Assembly (NCBI GenBank): GCA_029582265.1
Contig: CM055837.1
Location: forward strand, 6,957,926 to 7,021,925
DNA: 64,000 nt
Reading direction: 5' to 3'
Origin: Zoroaster sp. YZ-2022
Lineage: Eukaryota; Echinodermata; Asteroidea; Forcipulatida; Zoroasteridae
This document shows positions 46,101 to 58,100 of this stretch, piece by piece. The position numbers and the translations under genes were made by a program. Within the stretch, counting starts at the first letter, position 1; every line of letters starts with the position of its first letter. The notes beneath the pieces were generated by a model. That model ran no database searches. It was given only the letters and a program-made list of their open reading frames with translations, and had not been told where the DNA came from.

Positions 46101-49100
46101 AACCTGGATGCAATTTTAAACATCATTTTTTTTCCTGAGTGAAATGAATATCCAAAGGATATAGTTTCTTACTTTTCTAAATAATTAAAAAATTTAACCC
46201 TCCTTTAGCTGCACTTTAGAGGCAAGTAGCTATAGTGGTCAAAACCAGTCAACTGCCCGTTTTGACCGTTGACCCAAATGTGCACACAGGGGCATTTTTG
46301 ACTGGTTTTTACTGTCATTTTGACCACCCTGAACAATACAAGACTTACCAGTCAAAAACGGTCAACTCATTTTGACCTGTAAATGTACTTACTACACGTA
46401 AGGTTTGACAGTGTTTGACTTTTAAGTGCACTAGATATACCTTGGCAAGTATATCAACATTTTGACCCTTGCAGCCATACGATTAAAGACCTAGCAGCAG
46501 TCTTGACCTTTTTTATGAATTTATTATAATTTTTTTGTGGGGAACTTATCTGGAAATTCCTAACTTTGAAGACTTCGAACATTCTATTTGACAGAGGATA
46601 ATTATACGGTATGTAGCTCACTTAGCCATCAGATACACATGGAACAAGCTTGGTTTTAACAGGAACATTCCATTTAGGGATGAGGGCCAAAGTCATGGTA
46701 CAGCCAAGCCTTTGAGAAGCCTGGCCAGGCCCAGGCTTTTCCCCTGCCTACTGGCCTATATAATGAGCTCTGCTTGCCTGGGCTAGGCCCTCCAGAAGCC
46801 CAGGTTATGTTGATTGGCAGGTACTGTATTGTTACAGGATTAGGACTCACAAAAGACAGATTAGGAGGCCAGGTAGCCTGGGCCTGGCCAGGCTTCTCAA
46901 AGGCTTAGCTGTACCATGACTTTGGCCCTCCTCCCTTAGAGTTTCCAAATAAGAGGAAGCTTGCTACAAGCGGAATTTTTGGAACACACTGTGTTCCTGA
47001 AAACACCATTCCAAATGGAAACAAATGTACTGGGGTGTGATTTCAGTCAAAAATCCTGAAAATTGGATAACAGGCCTGGGTCTCCCTTTGGTCTTGTGGA
47101 GAAAGCCCCCCTGAACTTCCTACTCTCCACATCCCCACAAACAAGAAACTAGAGATTTGGACACAATACAGGCTACGGTACTTCTTTCCTTGATGGCTCT
47201 TCTTTCAAGAAAAATTTAAGGCAAAGGGGGATTTGTAAAAAATCCTGAAATCAGAAAAATCCTGAGAAATCACTGGCCTGAAATATAACAATGAATGGGA
47301 ATTATTATTTTTTTTAAATCAAGTTTTTACCTTGCTTGAATATAATAACCGGCGTGTCTCCAATTTCAGATATGAAGACGTGATCACAGCGTCCGGCTTC
47401 TTGGGATGTGGGTGGGGTCAGACGAGGGAGTGCCGTCGCTCCGATGACTCTACCGACGCGACGCAGGTCCCATTTGGAGTTCATGCGCACCGCCATGATG
47501 TTGTACTTGTTTAGGAAGTGTAAGGCCATGTCGCCGACCTTCCCACCAGAGACGACAACGGTGATGCCGGTATCTGCGAGGGCTTTAATTTGCTGTAGGG
47601 GGGCATCATACGAGATGGTAGAACATGTATCAATGTTGAAGAAAACTCTGACCTGGATTTGGTCCAAAACCCCGCCTATTCTTAGCGACGTTGAGAGCTT
47701 GGTCATGGCTAGACTGGTCCCATGGCTTTATCCTATATCAAGGATATAGACAAGGCTCCAGGGGTACCATTCAAGGGGTTTCATTGGATACGCTGTGCTG
47801 AAGATCTGACGTCACGCTTCGAGGCTCATGCGCTAGCTACCAACCAAGGTCAAAGTTGAACATCGGGGAAAATATGGCGGCCGCACGGCCAGGATCTGGC
47901 GTAATTCACGCACCTCTAGCCCAAAGCGTGACGTCAGATCTTTAGGCTGGATCATGCCCCCCCAATACCCCCTGGTTAAAAGCCTAACATTGCAAAGCTT
48001 AACCGTTAAAAACACAATGAGAAAAAAACAAATTCACAGGTTGGTTTGTATACATATACATATCTCTTAATTTTTATGGATGAATTTGCAGTATGGATGA
48101 ATTTACAGACATTTTACCCAGGCATTGAATTTCACATAGGCCACAGACCTCCATTGCCCTCAAGGTGTTAGCCAGGATTTAGAAATAGAGTGTCCAAATT
48201 TGCTGGAACTTTCAAAACAGGGTGTCCAAGTTGTTCACTTAACAATACTTTTACATGTAAATGACAGATGAAGTAGGGTGTCCAAAATTGAAACAGGATG
48301 TCCAAAAAGACACCCAGACACCCCTCTGGCTAATACTGTGGTTGCCCTGGTCTTGGCCCTGCTGCCCCTTAAAAATGTTCCCATAGTCATTCTGATATTC
48401 TAATGGAAGTGCCCTTTACTCAGGAAAAGTAGCCATGCCCCAACAATAATGAAATTCCAGGCCTGTTTACCAAAAGTATAAATTGCCTTTAACATTTTTG
48501 TAGCTCTCTCTATATATATTGCATCTGTATGTCGACATTGGAAACACATTCTACATATCCTCGGCCAACTTTTATAAATAAATTGACGAATGGAATGAAA
48601 TAATTCTCACCAGCTCCAAGGAGTTCTCTTCTCCTTTGCTGTAATCTAGCAGTTCGATGGCAGACTTAATCAGGACTGTACCCTAGCGGAAAAGAGAAAC
48701 AAAGCAAAATATAGGAATGAAGGGTGATTCAAGTCAATATTACATTTGTGTCCATATTCCAAATACAAACATGTGGACAAAACAGACAAAAAGCCCGAAG
48801 GAATCCGTAAAGGACAGAGAGACAAACCAACTGACAGAGAGACAAACCAACTGACAGAGAGACAAACCAACTGACAGAGAGACAAACCAACTGACAGAGA
48901 GACAAACCAACTGACAGAGAGACAAACCAACTGACAGCCAGACAATACAGACAAAAAAACTGAACAAAATGTGCGTTTCCAATTACCACACCAAGTAAAT
49001 TATTCATGCTACTATTAATCTTTTTCTTCTTTTAATACTGGAAAAAAAAATTAGAAGACTTGAAGCCAAGCCCTGAACCTTTATGGATATTGAAGTCATT

Positions 49101-52100
49101 TCCAATCAAAGGCGAGAGAGCAGTGGAAATCAGTGGGGACGACGTTGGTCTTAACAGCATGACCACACTAACTACTTATTTCCAATGTAATAACGGAACA
49201 CACTTATTTCGGGAAGTTAAACTGCAACAGAACACTCAAACCTTAGAGTTAAATGGAAAATATCAGTAAGTAAGAAAGAAAGAAGTATGGCACTCACTTT
49301 TGTCTCGGTATGTGAGGTGTCTACTGGACATGAGAAAACAGCGATCTTGGCGTTGTCTACTTTCTTGATTGTACCCTCAACATGCTTCTTGAAGACCATT
49401 CCTTGAACAGTGCTTGAGCTCAGGACTCCAGCCCCCTGGAAGAACAGAGAAATGGATATCATAACTATATGAAATTATATATGAAATATATATGATATGT
49501 TCAGACTCGTACGCCTACTGACTCAGACTGTAACTAGTGATATGCTGGCATGGAAGTGATATTTGGTTTAAGGTAGTTGTTTAATTCATTCACCAAAGTG
49601 AAGAGTACCGAGTTTGAACTCAAATGAGTTCATATTATATATATGTGTTTTTACATATATAATTTTTTTTATTACAACATTTATTCAGAAGCAAAGCCTT
49701 TTTGTATAAAAAGCAATTCACAGCTGTGGGGGGATCTGTTTTAAAGAAAGGACATTCATTTTTAAAATACAAATGGACGTGGGCAGGTATACAATATTAA
49801 TTCTGGACTGCAGAAATAAATTTTGCGGATTGGTGACAAACAGGGATTCGCATAAACGGTTCCCTCAATTCCATACTTACAAGAATTTTGGTGGTCCGCA
49901 CATTGTCCACATTGAAGGTCTTGGCCTTGGTTTGGACTGCAACTAAAAGAAAGAGAAAAATGAGAATGTTAAATTCGACTCAAGTTGACCCATCTGCTGT
50001 TGGACGCATATAAACTATGTAAGGTTTCTCATGTTCACTGCTTGTCAGAGTTGAAGTACCCATACTTGTACTTGAGTACAATTTTCTGAACTCGTACTCA
50101 AAATACAAATGGACGTGGGCAGGTATACAATATTAATTCTGGACTGCAGAAATAAATTTTGCCTATAAAAACACAACACACTGAAAGGGTCAATACCGAC
50201 ATGACCAGAGCAGACCTTCCAATTAGGAACGGAATCGGTGTCCTAGTTCAAGATGACTAGGACAGTTACTGAAAATTACTGCAGCAGCAACAGTAATATG
50301 ACCTTATCGTTGTGTGCCCGGAAGGTCGTAAGGCTCTACGACCTTCTTCCGGGCACACAAAGTACAACTGTTTGTCCCAGCAGAAGGTCGTAAGCAATAA
50401 AATGGCTCCTTTGAAAAAAAAGTAGGGCATAACTGTTATATATTTGTTGCTAGAATTACTCCCAAGACATGTTTTTCCATTCCCATGCGGAATTTAACTT
50501 TCCTACAATGACTTAATATAAATGGCAGAAAAACGACCAAACTTTCACCTCGGTTTTCTTGAAAAAAAAATTTGCACATTAATTGCTTATGACCTTTTGC
50601 CGATCACATTTTTGTTACGTCCTTCTTCCAGGCACACAATGTCATCATGTGGGATATTATTTTCAGTCACTGAGTTAATCTAAAACTAGCACTCCGATTC
50701 CATGCCCTGCTGACCGTGTTGATACCATCCCTCTAAAACATTTGTTCTCATCTTCAATCCTTATTTGCTCTCTCTCTCCATGGGTTCTAGTTATTCTTTT
50801 TCTGGAGCGGTCTTCTTAAGCACCATGGTATCCCCTGGATAATGCGATTATACTTACCGCAAGCCTTTGCGATTAGACTGGCGAAGAAGTCTTCATTTCC
50901 ATATTGCTTGCTCATCACAGCTGTTTTGATTGCACTGGTCACCTCTGCTTCATTTTTTAAATCTTTCAGTGATCCACAGGTAAGATCTACAGGAAAAAAC
51001 GATGAACGATATTTTTTATCAAGGACAGAAGGTAAAACTTGCAGCTTTGCATGGTGAAGAGGATAAGCAAGACTAATTGCGGTGACGCCATGTGAAATTC
51101 TCAATTGAGTAGTAATTAGTTCTGAAAAGAACTGGAGGTTACAACTCGACGATCAGAGCATACTGATCGAAACGTTGAGTTGTAACCTCCAGTTCTTTTC
51201 AGAACTAATTACTACTCAATAGAGAATTTCACATGGTGTCACCGCAATTAGTCTTACTTATTTTTTATCAAGTAAATTAGAAGAGCAAATTGAATTAAAT
51301 TTTATGAATGTTTATTTAGGTGTCCCTTCAAGACAAGCGCTTGACTGATATATTTAGGGAACACCGGAATAATCTCAGTTAAAGCAAGATCATTTATTTC
51401 AAATAAACACAATGTTTCACAGAATTGATGAGAAACAACTGCACAATGAAACAGATGATAAAGGATGCATGTAGTGATTACACGTTTCATGACATGACTA
51501 CTGAAAGAGAGAGGGTGTTGCAAATGAAAATCCTGGTTCATGGAACATTTCAAACCTATTTGATGTTAAAAATCCTGTGTTCCCTAAATTGTTTTGAGTA
51601 GTATAGTAACAGTTGTCATGGAAAGGCTTAACCCTCTTGGTAAATTCATGCCGTTTGAATGACAGGCTGGGTCAGTGTATTCTGTTCATGTGTTCACCAC
51701 TTGTCGTTTCTCAAATATTCCATCATTTGAATGACATACAAACCTGGGAGGATTTCCAGAGCTTTCTTGCGGGCAATTTCATAGCCTTCTATGATCTCAG
51801 TGGGGGACAGGCCCTGCAAATAACAAAAATAAACAATTCCAATTAATAAAAACATGTCCGGGTTCAAAGCAAGCATCCTCGTAGACAGTCTTGTCAACAT
51901 TACCGATCTAGCTAAAGACAGGATTTAGAAAAAGCGCATCCAAATTAGATTTTCTTGAAAAACAGGGTGCCAAACTATTTCACTTACAATGCTTTTTTCA
52001 TTTTAAAGGAATAGGTTTGCTGTCCCACCATGTAATAACCTCTCTTGAGTTGTGTGGTTCTGATTAGAACCAGTGGATTAACTCAACGTTTCGATCAGTG

Positions 52101-55100
52101 TGTTCCGAACATCTTTTTGCATGTGTTTTACAGATAAAACAGAATGTCCATTAACCCCAACTCCCTAGGCCCATTTGCTTACACATAACCTGAATCCTTC
52201 CTAACTCCCTAGGCCCATTTGCTTACACATAACCTGAATCCTCCCTTACTCCCTAGGCCCATTTGCTTACACATAACCTGAATCCTTCCTAACTCCCTAG
52301 GCCCATTTGCTTACACATAACCTGAATCCTTCCTAACTCCCTAGGCCCATTTGCTTACACATAACCTGAATCCTTCCTAACTCCCTAGGCCCATTTGCTT
52401 ACACATAACCTGAATCCTCCAAAATCCTTCAGTAGTAAAGCAAGCACATGACATGTATGCACACATGTGTTTCTAATCTGTGATACATGTACATGGCCAG
52501 GGACCCTCCCTGCATGCATGGAGCAATAAACAGTGTCCACTGACCCAAGCACTGACCTTGCAATCACTACAACAAACATGGATGTACATGTACCATGGAA
52601 AGGCAAGTATGCCGAATAACCTCAATCCTTCACTTTAGCACAGAGCATGTAGCATGTAACCTCAATCCTTCAAAATCCTTCATTTTAGGAAAGAGGATTT
52701 GGGAGGATTTGGGAGGATTTGGGAAGGTTAGGGTTAAGCGAACAGGGTGACCAAAAGACAACCAAAGGTTTTGCTGGCTAGTTAACCAATGCTGTACCTT
52801 CCCTTTAAGAAAACATGTCCTTCGTTCTTACCATGCGGAGCAGGTCCTCTGCGTACTCCAGGAGCGCCCCGGCAAGGACTAAGACAAAGTTTGTTCCATC
52901 CCCGATCTCCTGCTCCATCTGCTGTGAGGCTAATACTAACATCTTGGCTGCTGGATGCTGGACCTGGCAGTGGGAGAAAAAATGCATTCAGAGAAGCGTC
53001 AACATCATCAAGATAAAAATAAAATAAATAAAATCCCCTAAGGCCAAAAAAAAAGTCTCCAGTTTCTGGTCATCGGTCGTCTTCAAAATCGGTGCGGTGA
53101 CACCCTTTTTTATTTTTTTTTATTAGTTTTGTTCCCTGCCATCTATTTGTTGTTTTGCCCACAGGGAAATACGTGATACATTGTATACACGGGGACCAAA
53201 TTTCCCCACATACAAAGTATGGTGGCTAAGAGAGGCCTCACAAATCGGGCAAACGTTCATACCCCTATGTGAAAGTCATTTAAAGCACAGCACGGCAGAA
53301 TTCCAATTGATCCAGCAATTTTGGCTGCAATTGGACATCGTTTCATAGCCAAAAAAAAAAGAAAATTAAAAATGCTGACGCGCAGGTCTGAGGCGACATG
53401 TGCAGAGACCAGAAACCGGAGATTTTTTTTTTTGGCCTAAAAATAAAGGTCTTAAATAATCAAAATAATCAAAATAATCGAAAACCTTTCGTTAGGCGAA
53501 TTACTCTTTTTCAATTTGGAATGTTGGCATCTCTGCTTACTACACGTAAGGTTTGACAGTGTTCGACTTTTCAGTGCACTCGATATACCTTGGCAAGTAC
53601 ATCAACATTTTGACTGATTTTGACCCTTGCAGTCATAGGAGGGTTAATGGAATTGTTACACCCGTCTTCATGCTAAGTGACAATGACTGGGCAGTACAGA
53701 AAACCAACAATTGGGTTTGATGCACTGAGGGAAGTTAGCGGTTTCATTTGATAGAACATCAGAACTTCGAAAAATCTGAAATGGAATTATATACAGTTGA
53801 GGATGGTCAAATAATGACAAGGCCATAACCTCATGACAACTTGATAGTCTTGGCTCAAGACAGTTGTTGAAATATTGTACAAATGCACTATGCGGTGCAA
53901 ACAAGATTCTCAAAACAAAACAAAACAAAACACCATCTTGTCCCGAGACTACATGTTAAGGGCATGACCAAGTCATCTCTTGAAAATAGACCTCTTGGTT
54001 TTCTACATTGGGTGTAATACACAAATCTCCTAGTATCAAAATGAGGCTGTCAAACAGGCTGGTGCCTGTCAAACAGTGACTATATTTTGTGGTAATCTTA
54101 TATTGATGGTCAGGAAACCAGACAAATATGGCGGCAGCATTCTATAGATCTCGTGCATACCTCTAGTTCTCTGATGATGGTAGCGGCATCGTTGGTGACA
54201 AACAATTTCTCAATATGGTTGATCACCATCTTGTTCATGCCGAATGGACCAAATGTGGACCGTGTTGTCTGGGCCAGTTCTTTGCAGGCTGATATATTAC
54301 GATAAATCGCTTCTTCAAGTCCATTGTAATACTGGAAGATAACAGTCCAGATAATGAAAAGATAGAATACAAGATACATAAAATATTGTAGTTATAGCTG
54401 TACAACATCTATGTTTAATTCATAAGAGCAGAAAGAATATCGTATCCAACCGCCACTTTTTAAGGTTTTTTTGGAATTTTTTTTACAACCACTAACCAGT
54501 TAAAAAATATATCCCATGGCAGAAATGCGGTCTCCAATTGAAGAAATTATTTATTTAACCATTTATATCATTTTTCATTTCACATTTGGTTCTCTGCAGT
54601 TTCATGTAAAATTATCAGGGATTCAATGAAACTAAAACAGCCATAGGTTTGTATTGCAAAGGGTTGAGTCAGGCGGGGGCGCTGTTTGCTGCTCCGCTCC
54701 AGTAATTGCACAATGACCAAGAAAATGGATGGAAACGTAGGTGTATAATACGTGATCACATCGTGCGGACAGAATCGAACCGCAGAGAAGACCAATACAA
54801 GGCAAGAATTGGTCAAAAACACAGTGTAAGTTTCAATATTTTTTTTATTATCAAAGGCATACACATAATAACAATACAGTATAGATTCATAGTATTAAAT
54901 GTATTACAGTGCAATGTGTTTATTTTTTCGTAAAACATGCAATATACGTTTTTTGTACACTCTGTATCCTAACGATAGGATCATCCTAGCTACTATTATA
55001 GTTGCCACTGCGCATGTACAATGATTGTTTTGTCACTAATGGGGGAGTTGACAAGATCAGACAGATATGACTGAGGAAGTCATCGTATACCAAACATGCC

Positions 55101-58100
55101 TGATTTTTCATGAAATAAATATCCTAGAATAATTTGAAATATATGTCCATCATCACCCATATGTTCTCCACCTTACTGGGTAGGTAAGATTACATTAACC
55201 CTAACCACCCCAGACCCATCAGAATCCAACAGAAGGTTTTGTTGGATTTTGACTGGTTGAGTACTGTGAACTTAGCTATTGCTGTTGGACTATGATTGGT
55301 TGAGTACCAATGGCATACAGTAATGCTGTTGGATTTTGATTGAGTGTGGTAGGTGGTTCTACTAGCATGCAACATTGTTGGACTTTGAATGGGGAAAGTG
55401 TGTGTATGCATGGTGTATGGTACAATTGGCATGCAACCGTGTTGGACTTTGACCGAGTGGGGAATGTACTGGCATGCAACAGAGTTGGACTTTGAGTGGG
55501 GAAAGTGTGTGTATGTTATGAGTGCATTGCTTGGTTCACTGGGTACACTGACCTCTTGTAATAAATAACATACATGTATGTTCATCTTGTTTAGGTGGGG
55601 AGGGGTGTGTATGTAGTTAAGTGCTTTGTTTGGTACACTTTACTGCTCTATGCTCTAATTATGGACAACCTGCTGTAATAAACAACTGATAAAGGCAAGT
55701 ATTGTACTTAAGTATGCTTGACATTGTATCTAACATCATACTACTAGAACCTACCATTTATTCCATAGGGTGTTTTAGTTTTTGTATAGTTAAGTTTTTT
55801 TAGCCTGAAAACAACTGTTGGATTATGATGGCGTCGTGTCAGTGCAAAAATGTCGTATCTTCTAAAATAGCATTTAAATTACATTCGAGTTGGAAAGTGC
55901 GTAAAAGGTTGTATCTCGCTTAAAATAGCCCGGATGTACACACAAAAACAATAGGCGCCGAGATACGACGTTTTTGCATGGCGCGTTTTCGTGTGAGATA
56001 CGACGTTGTTGCAAAATCGAGATACAACGTTTTTGCACCGACACGACGATGGGTTGAGTACTGTGTGACTCCAATGTTCAAACTTTACTTTGGGCCATGT
56101 GTACCCACTCAATCAAAATCCAACAGCATAGAGCCTGTTTTGTTGGAGTTTGATGGGTTGAGTACTGCAGGCTATGGAGGGTTACTACATGGTGTTGGAG
56201 TTTGTTAAGTTGAGGTAGCATGCTAGTGGAAATGCCTAGGGTAGCTATGTGACAAAAATTTTCAAAATCAACAGATTCCAATACAACTGGTATCATTGTC
56301 AAGGTCTTGAATAGACGATTACAATGATATAAGGATCATCTTCCTGTGACCAAAAATAAGGAAGTTATGACATGTTGAATCCGGCAATTTTAGGCCCGTA
56401 AATGGCAATTATTTTATAAGGAAAAACAAAAGAAATGTAAATTTGACTTGTGACCCGTTTCCTAGATTTTCTCGGATTCCATATCATAACTTTCTTAATT
56501 CTTGTCCGATTTTCAAAAGGTTGGTATCACTGGAATGCTTGGGAAAAGAGGAAGAATAATAACCTATTTCCAGGCTAATTCAATGATTAGTTTGTTTTGT
56601 AGTGCTGATTTACAAATAAGAAATACAAAAAAATGTGTTAAAAAAATAATAAATAACAAAATTATGAAAACAAATTAATTACTCAAATCTGAGGATTGTT
56701 TTCATATTTTTACACTAAAATCTTCGAAAGCCTCTCATCCCTGATTTAATTTAATATTAAAACAATTTATAAATTATATTGGACTGGAAATATAAAACAA
56801 AATAATGAAAATAGATTTTTTTAAATAGAGAAAAAAAATCACTCAAATCTGAGAATTTTTAATATTTATACTGAAATCCGCGAGAAATTCTTATCCCTGA
56901 TTTAATTAAACATAAAAAACAATAAATGATATTGGACTGGAAATATGAAGAAGAAAAAATGAAATAAGTTCATGAAAACTAATATTTAATATTGTGTTAC
57001 GCCGATGTAGGTTTAAACGGACGATTTATCGGACTGAAAATTGGTAGGTCTATAGCGCGCTGAACGCGGCGCATACAATCTTTGGTTGACATCAATGTTT
57101 GGGAGTCCAAAAAACATAACTGGGAGACGATCAATCGCCATCAAAATTGGTCAAGAGGTAGAAAACAAGTACAGAAAAATGATTTTTGTGGTTTGATAAG
57201 TGATTTTACTAAACTTTTGGTAAATCGTCGATGGTTTTGATGAGCAAGAGCGAACCCAAATTTCGAGAATATTTTTTGGAAACTTCTAGATGCCGCATTC
57301 AGAAAATTTGAGAACGAGGTTGAAGTAGAATATTTGATCTACGTCTTCGAAAAAAAATCTCCTGGGTACGTCAAAAAGAACGGCCTCAGCGAAACGTTAC
57401 AAAGCGGTGTCTTCGCCACGGCGATTCAACCCGAGATTGAGGCCGCGGCCGAAAAGATTTGCGACAATGCGTGGGATACGCACATACCTACCTAGGGGGT
57501 TAGGGTTAAGCCTATTGGTTATACTGAATGAGAAAAAGTGGCGGTCGGATACGACATTCTACCCAAAATTTGAAAGTGCCCCTCCCACCCCAAAAAAACA
57601 CAAAACCCAAATTTGGTCATGTTGGTCGAGAATGATTAATTCATTGAGAATCGTCAATCGTAATTTGTTTAAGGCCATGAGAATGAAAGTCATAGATTTG
57701 CGTCCACCGCCCGCATGTCCTGAAAGCTACCGCCTAAATTTTTCATTATTTGCACAAAAAAGGTATTTCCACCAAACAAATTTAGTTCCAAATCATCCAC
57801 ATCAGTAAAACGAAGTTTTTAACAAATTTCCACCAGTAGGCCTATGTGCGCTATAATTATTAGCACATGTTCTCTTACAGTCTTAGTCCCGCGTACGTCG
57901 TTCACAAAAAAGGTTGCATCGCGCTAAAACTGTTTGGTAAACTCCGTCCGATCCGCACCTGCAACTGTACCGCCTTCACATGCACAACACGTTCGCTGTT
58001 GAGCCTTTGTATCTTATGCCTGTGTGTGCGGCCTGCACGTATAATGATGCACGTCTTAATCACCAAAATTCTCCTTGTTACTCCTCTTTTACCCTTCACC

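Noticed and set aside
48670..49007. Repetitive Leu/Ser/Cys-rich minus-strand ORFs resembling membrane proteins
   Set aside because: Translation of the 20-bp tandem repeat inside a CCT8 intron.
52140..52430. CRISPR-like array of regularly spaced repeats
   Set aside because: Units are directly adjacent with no unique spacers, in an animal intron; it is a minisatellite in a MITE.
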